NCBI GenBank assembly: GCA_937901185.1
Contig: CALCHR010000142.1
Location: 1-13,112, forward strand
DNA: 13,112 nucleotides
Direction: 5' to 3'
Source of the DNA: an uncultured Bacteroidales bacterium
GTDB lineage: Bacteria; Bacteroidota; Bacteroidia; Bacteroidales; Bacteroidaceae
Below are positions 6,525 through 13,112 of the stretch, in pieces. The position numbers and the translations under genes were made by a program. The notes beneath the pieces were generated by a model. The model was not told the DNA's origin. It saw only the letters and a program-made list of their open reading frames with translations, and made no database searches. The first letter of the stretch is position 1. Every line of letters begins with the position of its first letter.

Positions 6525-6599
6525 CTTAGTAGTTACTTTAGAAAACTTAGTAGTTACCAAAATTTTCCTAGTAGTTACCGAAATTCACCTAGCTTTTAC
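6525..6599 (+). repeat. Four-unit direct repeat array, 21-bp period
   Basis: Twelve-base cores CTTAGTAGTTAC (6525), CTTAGTAGTTAC (6546), CCTAGTAGTTAC (6567) and CCTAGCTTTTAC (6588) are spaced exactly 21 bp apart, with A/T-rich spacers between. The last unit belongs to the 32-bp repeat shared with 4099-4130. The array sits in the 607-bp gap between divergent padR and the AraC-type gene. The rest of that gap (6428-6524 and 6610-6767) shows nothing beyond a short CCGGC-ga-GCCGG palindrome. Confidence 0.8.
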
Positions 6600-6609
6600 C
6601 TAAGAAACG
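6578..6609. repeat. Dispersed 32-bp intergenic repeat, copy 2
   Basis: Same sequence as 4099-4130 with three substitutions. Here it is the end of the 21-bp direct repeat array; at 4099 it stands about 28 bp after the Y-shaped palindrome. Confidence 0.7.
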
Positions 6610-6767
6610 CTCGAAAATACCCATTGATTTTCAGGTGGTTACAAAGGCAGTTTCAGTGCTTGGAAAATAGGGGCGGGCAGTGCCTGCTGAAGAGGAGGTA
6701 AAGCCCTTGGGAAACAAAAAGGTAGCACCGGCGAGCCGGAGGCTTAGGCTTTTTCACCGCCAATAGT

Positions 6768-6797
6768 TTTGCATGCAGCCTAAAAATATTAACTTTG
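6768..6797 (+). promoter_or_regulatory. Promoter of the AraC-type regulator gene
   Basis: TTTG (6768-6771), 18 nt, TAACTTTG (6790-6797): a near-ideal Bacteroidetes promoter, 43 bp upstream of the ATG at 6841. Confidence 0.75.
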
Positions 6798-6840
6798 CCC
6801 CTGAAACCTTTGCTCGCTCTTCGTGGGCGGGCGCTTAGAT

Positions 6841-7254
6841 ATGCAGGACGCAAAAGAAGAAAAGAAACGCAAGGCAGCTTCTGGATACCAATACCGCTTG
6901 AAAGGCGAACGTGCCGACAAGCTGTTTGTGGATATTCTGGAAAAACTGGTGGTGGAGAAGCGCTATAAAGACCCAGCCTATACTGCAGAGCAATTGGCCG
7001 AGGAACTGAATAGCAACAAGCGCTACATCTCGGCCGTGGTGTCGCTGCGCACGGGTGACAACTATAACGCCCTGGTGAACAGCTACCGCCTGCGCGATGC
7101 TTGTCGCATGCTGCGCAGTCCGCGCTATGACGACTATACCGCTGAAGAAATTGGTTTGCTGGCCGGTTTCTCTTCCCGCCAAGCTTTCTATCTGGCCTTT
7201 TCCCGCACCATGAAAGTCACGCCGCGCCAGTACAGAGAAGAAAGAAACCGCTGA
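6841..7254 (+). CDS. AraC-family regulator, DNA-binding domain only
   Basis: A 137-residue protein made almost entirely of the AraC/XylS double helix-turn-helix: first HTH about 48-66 (YTAEQLAEELNSNKRYISAV), second about 100-122, ending in the signature GFSSRQAFYLAFSRTMKVTP followed by RQYREE. There is no ligand-binding domain; single-domain AraC proteins of this kind are common in Bacteroidales. The ATG at 6841 is preferred over an in-frame GTG at 6823. It is followed after only 42 bp by the cysteine desulfidase gene, with no promoter or terminator between, so they are probably co-transcribed and the regulator may control cysteine breakdown; that link is inference. Confidence 0.85.
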   Translation: MQDAKEEKKRKAASGYQYRLKGERADKLFVDILEKLVVEKRYKDPAYTAEQLAEELNSNKRYISAVVSLRTGDNYNALVNSYRLRDACRMLRSPRYDDYTAEEIGLLAGFSSRQAFYLAFSRTMKVTPRQYREERNR

Positions 7255-7296
7255 CGAGGCCTGCCCCACATGTCACAGCTTAAATCTATTTAGAAT

Positions 7297-8592
7297 ATGC
7301 TCACCCCCAACGATTGTCAGAAAATCATCGCCCTGGTAAAACGCCAGGTAGTGCCGGCCATGGGCTGCACCGAACCCATTTGCGTGGCCTTGGCCACCAG
7401 TCGCGCCACGGAAGAACTGGGCTGCCGCCCGGAACGCATCGAAGCTTTCCTCAGTGCCAACATTCTGAAGAACGCAATGGGGGTGGGAATCCCCGGAACG
7501 GGAATGGTGGGCCTGCCCATTGCCATAGCGCTCGGAGCACTTATCGGACGCTCGGAGTATGGCTTGGAAGTGCTGAAAAACTGCACTCCCGAGGCCGTAG
7601 AAGAGGGTAAGGTCTTTATCAAAGAAGAGCGCATCGGTATCCATCTGAACGAGGATACAAAGGAAAAGCTCTTCGTAGAAGTGGTGTGCCACTCGGCCGA
7701 CGGACATAGCGCCAAGGTGCGCATCGAGCGCGAGCACACCCGCATCACCTTGGTAGAAAAAGATGGCGAAGAGGTGTACCGCAACGAACTGGCTGCCGGC
7801 GAAGAAACCAAAGCCGAAGGTAGCGACCTGCGCCTCACCCTTAAAAAAGTATATGAGTTTGCCACGACGATGCCTTTGGAGGAGATAGACTTTATCAACG
7901 ACGCCCGCCAGTTGAACGAAGCTGCGGCGCAACGCTCTTTAGAGGGTAACTACGGACATAACTTGGGCAAAGCCCTTTCGCGCCCCTTGGGACGCGGCAT
8001 CTTGGGCGACAGCATTTTCTCGCACATCCTCTCAAGCACCGGACTGGCCTGCGACGCCCGCATGGCCGGCGCCATGATTCCCGTGATGAGCAATTCGGGC
8101 AGTGGCAACCAAGGCATCTGCGCCACAAACCCCGTGGTGGTCTTTGCCAAAGAGAACCACAACACGGCAGAGGAAATGACGCGCGCCCTGATGCTCAGCC
8201 ATCTCACAGCTATCTACATCAAGCAAAACCTTGGCGCCCTCTCGGCCCTCTGCGGCTGTGTGGTGGCAGCAACAGGTTCCAGTTGCGGAATTACGTATCT
8301 GATGGGAGGCTCTTATGAACAGGTGACGTTCGCTGTGAAGAACATGATAGCCAATCTGACAGGTATGATTTGCGACGGAGCAAAGCCCAGCTGCGCCTTG
8401 AAGTTGACCACGGGTGTCAGCACAGCTGTGCTTTCTGCGATGCTGGCCATGCAGGGCAACTGCGTATCGTCTGTAGAAGGAATCATAGACGAAGACGTAG
8501 ACCAAAGTATTAGAAACCTTGTCAGCATAGGCGCCGACTCGATGAACGAAACCGACAAGCGCGTGCTGGATATTATGACCGGCAAATGCTGA
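7297..8592 (+). CDS. cyuA: L-cysteine desulfidase / serine dehydratase alpha-like (UPF0597)
   Basis: A 431-residue cytoplasmic enzyme of the UPF0597 family (E. coli CyuA, formerly YhaM; archaeal CdsB), which degrades L-cysteine to pyruvate, ammonia and sulfide with a [4Fe-4S] cluster. Seen here: MGCTEP with C24 near the N-terminus, the SNSGSGNQGI motif (265-274) shared with iron-sulfur serine dehydratases, and C-terminal cysteines C319/C321, C359 and C366 (in MICDGAKPSCALK), suitable as cluster ligands. Length is normal for the family. It lies 42 bp after the AraC-type gene. I see no obvious hairpin terminator in the 180 bp that follow. Activity on serine rather than cysteine cannot be excluded from sequence. 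Confidence 0.88.
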   Translation: MLTPNDCQKIIALVKRQVVPAMGCTEPICVALATSRATEELGCRPERIEAFLSANILKNAMGVGIPGTGMVGLPIAIALGALIGRSEYGLEVLKNCTPEAVEEGKVFIKEERIGIHLNEDTKEKLFVEVVCHSADGHSAKVRIEREHTRITLVEKDGEEVYRNELAAGEETKAEGSDLRLTLKKVYEFATTMPLEEIDFINDARQLNEAAAQRSLEGNYGHNLGKALSRPLGRGILGDSIFSHILSSTGLACDARMAGAMIPVMSNSGSGNQGICATNPVVVFAKENHNTAEEMTRALMLSHLTAIYIKQNLGALSALCGCVVAATGSSCGITYLMGGSYEQVTFAVKNMIANLTGMICDGAKPSCALKLTTGVSTAVLSAMLAMQGNCVSSVEGIIDEDVDQSIRNLVSIGADSMNETDKRVLDIMTGKC

Positions 8593-8673
8593 AAACCTTA
8601 ATCGGGTGTATAACATTCTTTTACGAAACTCTTAAACTTTCTTATATCCGGCAGTAAATACAATATTTATTAT

Positions 8674-8681
8674 TATATTTG
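8674..8681 (+). promoter_or_regulatory. Promoter -7 box of the subtilase gene
   Basis: TATATTTG matches TAnnTTTG and is followed by GCGCCC, giving a leader of roughly 85 nt. No clear TTTG at -33. Confidence 0.6.
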
Positions 8682-8723
8682 CGCCCAAATATGATACAGG
8701 TGTAAAAAAACTCCCCTATTTAT

Positions 8724-8738
8724 CTTTACATTGTAAAG
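8724..8738 (+). promoter_or_regulatory. Perfect palindrome in the subtilase leader
   Basis: CTTTACA-T-TGTAAAG, 7-bp arms around one base, 35 bp before the ATG at 8773 and downstream of the predicted transcription start. Such a compact dyad is better suited to binding a dimeric regulator than to forming an RNA hairpin. Confidence 0.5.
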
Positions 8739-8772
8739 CAAACGAAGATTTATAACACAAAATAATATACGG

Positions 8773-10902
8773 ATGAAGAAAAAATTACTCTTATCGACAG
8801 CCTTGGCCTTTATGACCTTTACAGGCTTGCAAGCTCAGATGGCTATTGAAGTGGCCGTTGGTAGAAAGACAGATGCGCAGATAGAGCGTATTCTCCAAGA
8901 ACAAAAAGCCGCTCAGGCTGCCGGAAAGACTGTGAAGTCGGCCATGGAAACTATGGTGAAAGTGCTGATTAACTGTCAGGATGGACAAGCCCTTGCGGAA
9001 GATTTGCAGACAGAGGGTTTCCACGCCACCAATATTGATGGCACAATCGTAACTGCTGAAGTGCCCGCCGAATATTTGGCCGCCTTGGTAGCGCGCGAAG
9101 ATGTGGAACGCATAGAGAAGTCGCGCCAGTTTAAGTCGTTCATGGTAGAGGCTCGCGCTACGACCGGTGTGGATGATGTACACAAAGGAACAGAACTGGA
9201 AACTCCCTTCACCGGAAAGGGTGTTATCCTCGGAGTGATAGACCAAGGCTTCGAGTTCCGCCACATCGCTTTCCAAGACACTAAAGGCTTGACGCGTGTG
9301 CGCGCCGTTTGGAACAGATTCAGAAATACAGCTGCTACCACTACCATCCCCAACGGCGGTGACGGAATGGACGCCAGCGGACACGCCACCCACGTAACCG
9401 GTATCGCAGCAGGCTCAAAGATTGCAGAGAACGACCTCTATGGCATTGCTCCTGATGCTGAGATCATTATGATACCCTCCAACTTCGACGACGCAGAGAT
9501 TCCTGAGGATGTAAAATATGTGAAGGAATTTGCAGAGGCTGAAGGTAAACCCTGGGTTATCAATATGAGTTTCGGAGGTTTGCAGGGTCCGCACGATGGA
9601 ACCTCTTCCTCCGATAGAGCCGTTGAAAAACTGACCGGCCCCGGTGGTCTCATCGCCGCAGCAATGGGTAACGAGGGCGATGATAAAATACACGTTTCTT
9701 ATACATTTAAGCAAGATGGAGAAACCAAGTACTTGCTGATTGATCACGACGCTTGTCTTGAAGGACTGGCTCTCGTGGACCTTTGGGGACAAGCTGCCGA
9801 CTCTCGTATCCACTTGACCGTGAAACCGTTTGTTTATACAGCCAGCGGACAATTTGACTATAAAAACTCATCCTATTGGAGCCAGCTCTCTTATACCACC
9901 GGCGAGTTGAACCCCTATAACAAAAAGGAGCATTATGAGTTCCGTGTGGCCGTAAGCAATATTAAAAATGGAACCTTTGGTGTTGCCATTACCGGCGATG
10001 CAGGCCAGACTTTCCACGCTTGGACAAATCCCGGCTATGGTGAATTCAAGCAACCGATGGGTCTTAACAAATCAAAATTTTTAGCCGGCGATTGCAAATA
10101 CAGTGTGTCTGAAGGTGGAGCAACCATCCCCTCAGCGATCGCTGTAGGCTCTTACAACACGACCAATAGATGGTACTCAACAGCACAAAAAGCAGAGTTG
10201 GCAAACACCTATGAAAACCTGGGCACATCAGGCGCTATCAGCTATTTTAGTAACTCCGGACCGAGCCTTGATGGTCAAGAGAAACCTACAGTAGTGGCTC
10301 CCGGTGCAATGATAAAGTCGGCCATCTCAAGCTACAGTCCCGACTTCACTACTCAAGATTCTTACATTACCTCCATCGTGACCCGCGGTGTGAAAAAATA
10401 CTACTACAGCGCAATGATGGGTACGTCAATGTCCACCCCCGTTGTCAGTGGTATCCTGGCCCTTTGGCTTGAGGCTTATCCTTTGCTGTCGCCCGAACAG
10501 GCTAAGGAGGTGATGAAGAAAACTTCTAAGAAGGATAGATACACCGACTACGAGGAGTGGAGCGATAAGGCCGGCTACGGAAAGATAGATGCCTACGAAG
10601 GTTTGAAGGAAGTTTTGAAACTGGCTGCATCTACCGGCATCAACGAAATGCTTAACTCCGAAACTCCCGTTACACTCTCTAAGGGATTAGATGAATGGAA
10701 GGTGCTCTTCAATAACGACGAGAGCTACGCCACCGTTTCTCTCTACTCAACCAACGGCCAACTCGTTTCAACCCGCACGCTGAACAATGTGCGCCGTGGC
10801 GATGAAACCGTAGTAAGCCTTGACGGCTTGGCCCCCGGTGTTTACCTGATGAGCATCAATACCACCGCCAGTCACATGACTCGCAAGGTGATGGTGAAAT
10901 AA
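8773..10902 (+). CDS. Secreted subtilisin-like protease (S8) with C-terminal sorting domain
   Basis: A 709-residue exported serine protease. Residues 1-22 are a signal peptide ending LQAQ. Residues about 60-118 form an I9-like inhibitory propeptide (MVKVLINCQDG...VERIEKS). The catalytic triad is complete: D157 in GVIDQGFEF, H204 in ASGHATHVTG, S552 in GTSMSTPVVSG; the oxyanion asparagine is N300 in AAMGNEGD. About 150 residues between N300 and the ATIPSAIAVGSY segment form an inserted beta-rich region. The last 55 residues (VSLYSTNGQL...LAPGVYLMSI...TRKVMVK) resemble a type A sorting domain of the type IX secretion system, so the protein is probably placed on the cell surface or released. It has its own promoter box and terminator. 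It could degrade host or dietary protein, feeding peptide users such as PepT. Confidence 0.93.
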   Translation: MKKKLLLSTALAFMTFTGLQAQMAIEVAVGRKTDAQIERILQEQKAAQAAGKTVKSAMETMVKVLINCQDGQALAEDLQTEGFHATNIDGTIVTAEVPAEYLAALVAREDVERIEKSRQFKSFMVEARATTGVDDVHKGTELETPFTGKGVILGVIDQGFEFRHIAFQDTKGLTRVRAVWNRFRNTAATTTIPNGGDGMDASGHATHVTGIAAGSKIAENDLYGIAPDAEIIMIPSNFDDAEIPEDVKYVKEFAEAEGKPWVINMSFGGLQGPHDGTSSSDRAVEKLTGPGGLIAAAMGNEGDDKIHVSYTFKQDGETKYLLIDHDACLEGLALVDLWGQAADSRIHLTVKPFVYTASGQFDYKNSSYWSQLSYTTGELNPYNKKEHYEFRVAVSNIKNGTFGVAITGDAGQTFHAWTNPGYGEFKQPMGLNKSKFLAGDCKYSVSEGGATIPSAIAVGSYNTTNRWYSTAQKAELANTYENLGTSGAISYFSNSGPSLDGQEKPTVVAPGAMIKSAISSYSPDFTTQDSYITSIVTRGVKKYYYSAMMGTSMSTPVVSGILALWLEAYPLLSPEQAKEVMKKTSKKDRYTDYEEWSDKAGYGKIDAYEGLKEVLKLAASTGINEMLNSETPVTLSKGLDEWKVLFNNDESYATVSLYSTNGQLVSTRTLNNVRRGDETVVSLDGLAPGVYLMSINTTASHMTRKVMVK

Positions 10903-10929
10903 GAGGTAGAGAAATCACCCCGCATATAG

Positions 10930-10963
10930 CAAGCCCTTTTGCTCGACAGAGCAGAAGGGCTTG
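10930..10963 (+). terminator. Terminator of the subtilase gene
   Basis: Fifteen-base-pair stem with a single G-T pair (CAAGCCCTTTTGCTC at 10930-10944 with GAGCAGAAGGGCTTG at 10949-10963) and a 4-nt loop, followed by TTGTTTCTT. Confidence 0.85.
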
Positions 10964-11080
10964 TTGTTTCTTGCAGCACCGCCTATAATATTATAATATG
11001 TGTGGGTGATAGGAAAGAGAAAAAGAGGCTTCCGAAAAATAGCCGATGAGCCATTGGGAAGATCTTCCTCGTTAGATAGA

Positions 11081-11105
11081 TTTTGTAACGCGGCGTGTTA
11101 CAAAA
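11081..11105. repeat. Solitary GTAAC-N7-GTTAC palindrome
   Basis: TTTTGTAAC (11081-11089) and GTTACAAAA (11097-11105) form a perfect 9-bp dyad around gcggcgt. It is the same unit as in the 2572-2654 array; read in reverse complement, the second unit of that array matches it at 16 of 17 positions. The rest of the 386-bp gap before rplS holds the subtilase terminator, a perfect 12-bp palindrome at 11057-11068, two copies of CTATAATATTAT (10983 and 11130) and the rplS promoter. Confidence 0.7.
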
Positions 11106-11168
11106 CGCAGTAGAGGCCTACGGTGGATGCTATAATATTATTACTCAAAAAGAAAAAGCAGAAAAGCC

Positions 11169-11199
11169 TTTGCCAGTCCAAAAAAAAATTGTTCCTTTG
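11169..11199 (+). promoter_or_regulatory. Promoter of rplS
   Basis: TTTG (11169-11172), 19 nt, TTCCTTTG (11192-11199), a Bacteroidetes promoter with one mismatch in the -7 box. Transcription would start near 11206 and give a leader of about 80 nt. Confidence 0.65.
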
Positions 11200-11211
11200 C
11201 AGCGCTTTTCC

Positions 11212-11254
11212 ACTCAGCCGCTGTCGGGATGCAGAGTTCCCCGTTAAGCTGAGT
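11212..11254 (+). other. Stem-loop in the rplS leader
   Basis: ACTCAGC (11212-11218) pairs perfectly with GCTGAGT (11248-11254), enclosing a second stem CGGG (11225-11228) with CCCG (11240-11243). It lies in the predicted 5' leader. Several ribosomal protein genes are autoregulated by binding such leaders; whether L19 does so here is inference. Confidence 0.45.
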
Positions 11255-11288
11255 CGGGACGTACAAACAATTTAATATCAAAATCACA

Positions 11289-11654
11289 ATGGCAGATTTT
11301 ATTAAAATTGCTGAAGAAGCTTTTGCTACTGGCAAGCAACACCCCGAATTCAAGGCTGGTGACACTATTACCGTAGCATACAAAATCGTCGAGGGCAACA
11401 AGGAACGTATCCAGTTGTTCCGCGGTGTCGTTATCAAAATCAGCGGACACGGAGAAAAGAAGCGTTTCACTATTCGCAAGATGTCTGGTACAGTTGGTGT
11501 AGAGCGTATTTTCCCGCTCGAGTCTCCCAACATTGAGAGCATCGAAGTGAACAAGATTGGTAAGGTTCGTCGTGCTAAGCTTTACTACTTGCGCGGACTT
11601 ACCGGTAAGAAGGCACGTATCAAAGAAAAGCGTACTGCCGCTGTTGCCAAGTAA
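11289..11654 (+). CDS. rplS: 50S ribosomal protein L19
   Basis: A 121-residue basic protein of the large ribosomal subunit, located at the 30S-50S interface. Seen: the conserved FKAGDTITVAYKIVEGNKER segment, QLFRGVVIKISGHGEKKRFT, IRKMSGTVGVERIFPLESP and VRRAKLYYLRGLTGKKARIKE, which are the standard L19 core. Length is normal with a short Ala/Lys C-terminal tail. It is flanked by its own promoter and terminator and so is monocistronic here, away from the rpsP-rimM-trmD-rplS cluster of Proteobacteria. Confidence 0.98.
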   Translation: MADFIKIAEEAFATGKQHPEFKAGDTITVAYKIVEGNKERIQLFRGVVIKISGHGEKKRFTIRKMSGTVGVERIFPLESPNIESIEVNKIGKVRRAKLYYLRGLTGKKARIKEKRTAAVAK

Positions 11655-11681
11655 GAGAAAGGCTCTTTTGAACAAGAATTT

Positions 11682-11721
11682 GCGGATAGGCCCAAACGGG
11701 CTTGTCCGCTTTCTTTTTTTT
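11682..11721 (+). terminator. Terminator of rplS
   Basis: GCGGA...GCCC (11682-11693) pairs with GGGC...TCCGC (11698-11709), with a small internal loop and AAAC at the tip, followed by a long T run (11710-11721). Confidence 0.85.
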
Positions 11722-11733
11722 CTACATATATAG

Positions 11734-11756
11734 CCGACAGCCGGAGTGACTGTCGG
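11734..11756. other. Short hairpin between the rplS and purA terminators
   Basis: CCGACAG (11734-11740) pairs with CTGTCGG (11750-11756), 9-nt loop. It has an A run to its right but no clear T run on either strand, so its role is unclear; it may back up termination. Confidence 0.35.
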
Positions 11757-11766
11757 TAAAAAAGAA

Positions 11767-11802
11767 TGCGGCGCAGAAAGACTGAGAGTCTTCTGCGCCG
11801 CA
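11767..11802 (-). terminator. Terminator of purA
   Basis: A 16-bp stem with one bulged A (11767-11783 with 11787-11802), built on TGCGGCGCAGAA, followed on the minus strand by TTCTTTTTT. It lies 18 bp after the purA stop and may also act on the plus strand. Confidence 0.85.
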
Positions 11803-11820
11803 GTTTGTTTTATCAAAAGC

Positions 11821-12888
<1,068 letters not shown>

Positions 12889-12891
12889 TCA

Positions 12892-12920
12892 AAAAGCTGC
12901 CGCCATAAGCGACAGCTTTT
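12892..12920 (-). terminator. Terminator of the MFS transporter gene
   Basis: AAAAGCTG-c-CGC (12892-12903) pairs with GCG-a-CAGCTTTT (12909-12920) around a 5-nt loop, followed on the minus strand by a T run. It starts 8 bp after the transporter stop codon. Confidence 0.8.
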
Positions 12921-12928
12921 CAGTTTAA

Positions 12929-13112
12929 TTAGTCGTTTTCTTCTTCAATCTTTTTGATGATATCCTGAGGAATAGCTTCACCGTGCTTTACAAACATAAG
13001 AAGAATAATTGCCAAAGCAAACATTATCGGGCTGTAATAGAACAGCGACATATATGTGCCGGCAAACATTCTGATAAAGCCGTAAACGATGGGAGAAGCA
13101 ATCTGGGCAGAG
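12929..13112 (-). CDS. MFS transporter, C-terminal fragment
   Basis: The last 60 codons of a gene entering from the right edge and ending at TAA 12931-12929. The product reads SAQIASPIVYGFIRM, a membrane helix around FYYSPIMFALAIILLMF, then the cytoplasmic tail VKHGEAIPQDIIKKIEEEND. The xxQIxSPIVYGFI motif before the last helix and a VKHGE end are typical of major facilitator transporters of the kind frequent in Clostridia; the substrate is unknown. Codon use (AGA arginine, many A/T-ending codons) and lower G+C set it apart from the body of the window. It has its own terminator. Confidence 0.65.
   Translation of the reverse strand, partial: SAQIASPIVYGFIRMFAGTYMSLFYYSPIMFALAIILLMFVKHGEAIPQDIIKKIEEEND

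Noticed and set aside
11057..11068. Perfect 12-bp palindrome GGAAGATCTTCC
   Set aside because: Single copy, not tied to a promoter; could occur by chance in a 13-kb window.
12889..12929. Promoter for the truncated purA frame
   Set aside because: Only the transporter terminator is seen between the transporter stop and the ATG at 12888.

Overview
The main body of this window (about 107-12775) looks like chromosomal DNA of a member of the Bacteroidales, probably Prevotellaceae-like. Several genes are preceded by the Bacteroidetes promoter pattern (TTTG, about 19 nt, then TAnnTTTG). The proteins point the same way: a subtilase ending in a type-IX-secretion-like domain, a PadR/PspC gene pair, PepT, a single-domain AraC-type regulator next to a cysteine desulfidase, ribosomal protein L19, and a PurA of the form I know from Bacteroidetes. 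No mobile-element genes, CRISPR array, rRNA or tRNA are visible.

Layout. On the minus strand at the left are a sodium:solute symporter cut off near the window edge, and pepT with its own terminator. An intergenic array of palindromes follows, then on the plus strand an HD-domain phosphohydrolase and a small secreted Lys/Cys-rich protein of unknown function. Next, on the minus strand, is a padR-pspC operon with a promoter/operator that suggests autoregulation. After a 600-bp gap rich in repeats come, on the plus strand, an AraC-type regulator and a cyuA-like L-cysteine desulfidase, a secreted S8 protease, and rplS with a possible structured leader. On the minus strand at the right end are purA, lacking its N-terminal third, and the C-terminal end of an MFS transporter.

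The most notable features are non-coding. There is an 89-bp element that folds as a perfect cloverleaf (outer 12-bp stem plus three hairpins with 3-nt loops) exactly where purA loses homology. There is also a 98-bp Y-shaped palindrome, and two arrays of GTTAC-type half sites with strict 22-bp and 21-bp periods, about two helical turns, plus dispersed relatives of these.

Both ends of the window look foreign to the body. The first 100 bases hold 38 G+C against 61 in bases 121-220; bases 12961-13080 hold 47 G+C of 120 against 64 of 120 in bases 12601-12720. In each case a gene's homology ends at the composition change. The simplest reading is chimeric contig ends; a real insertion or rearrangement is the more exciting alternative and needs read-level proof.
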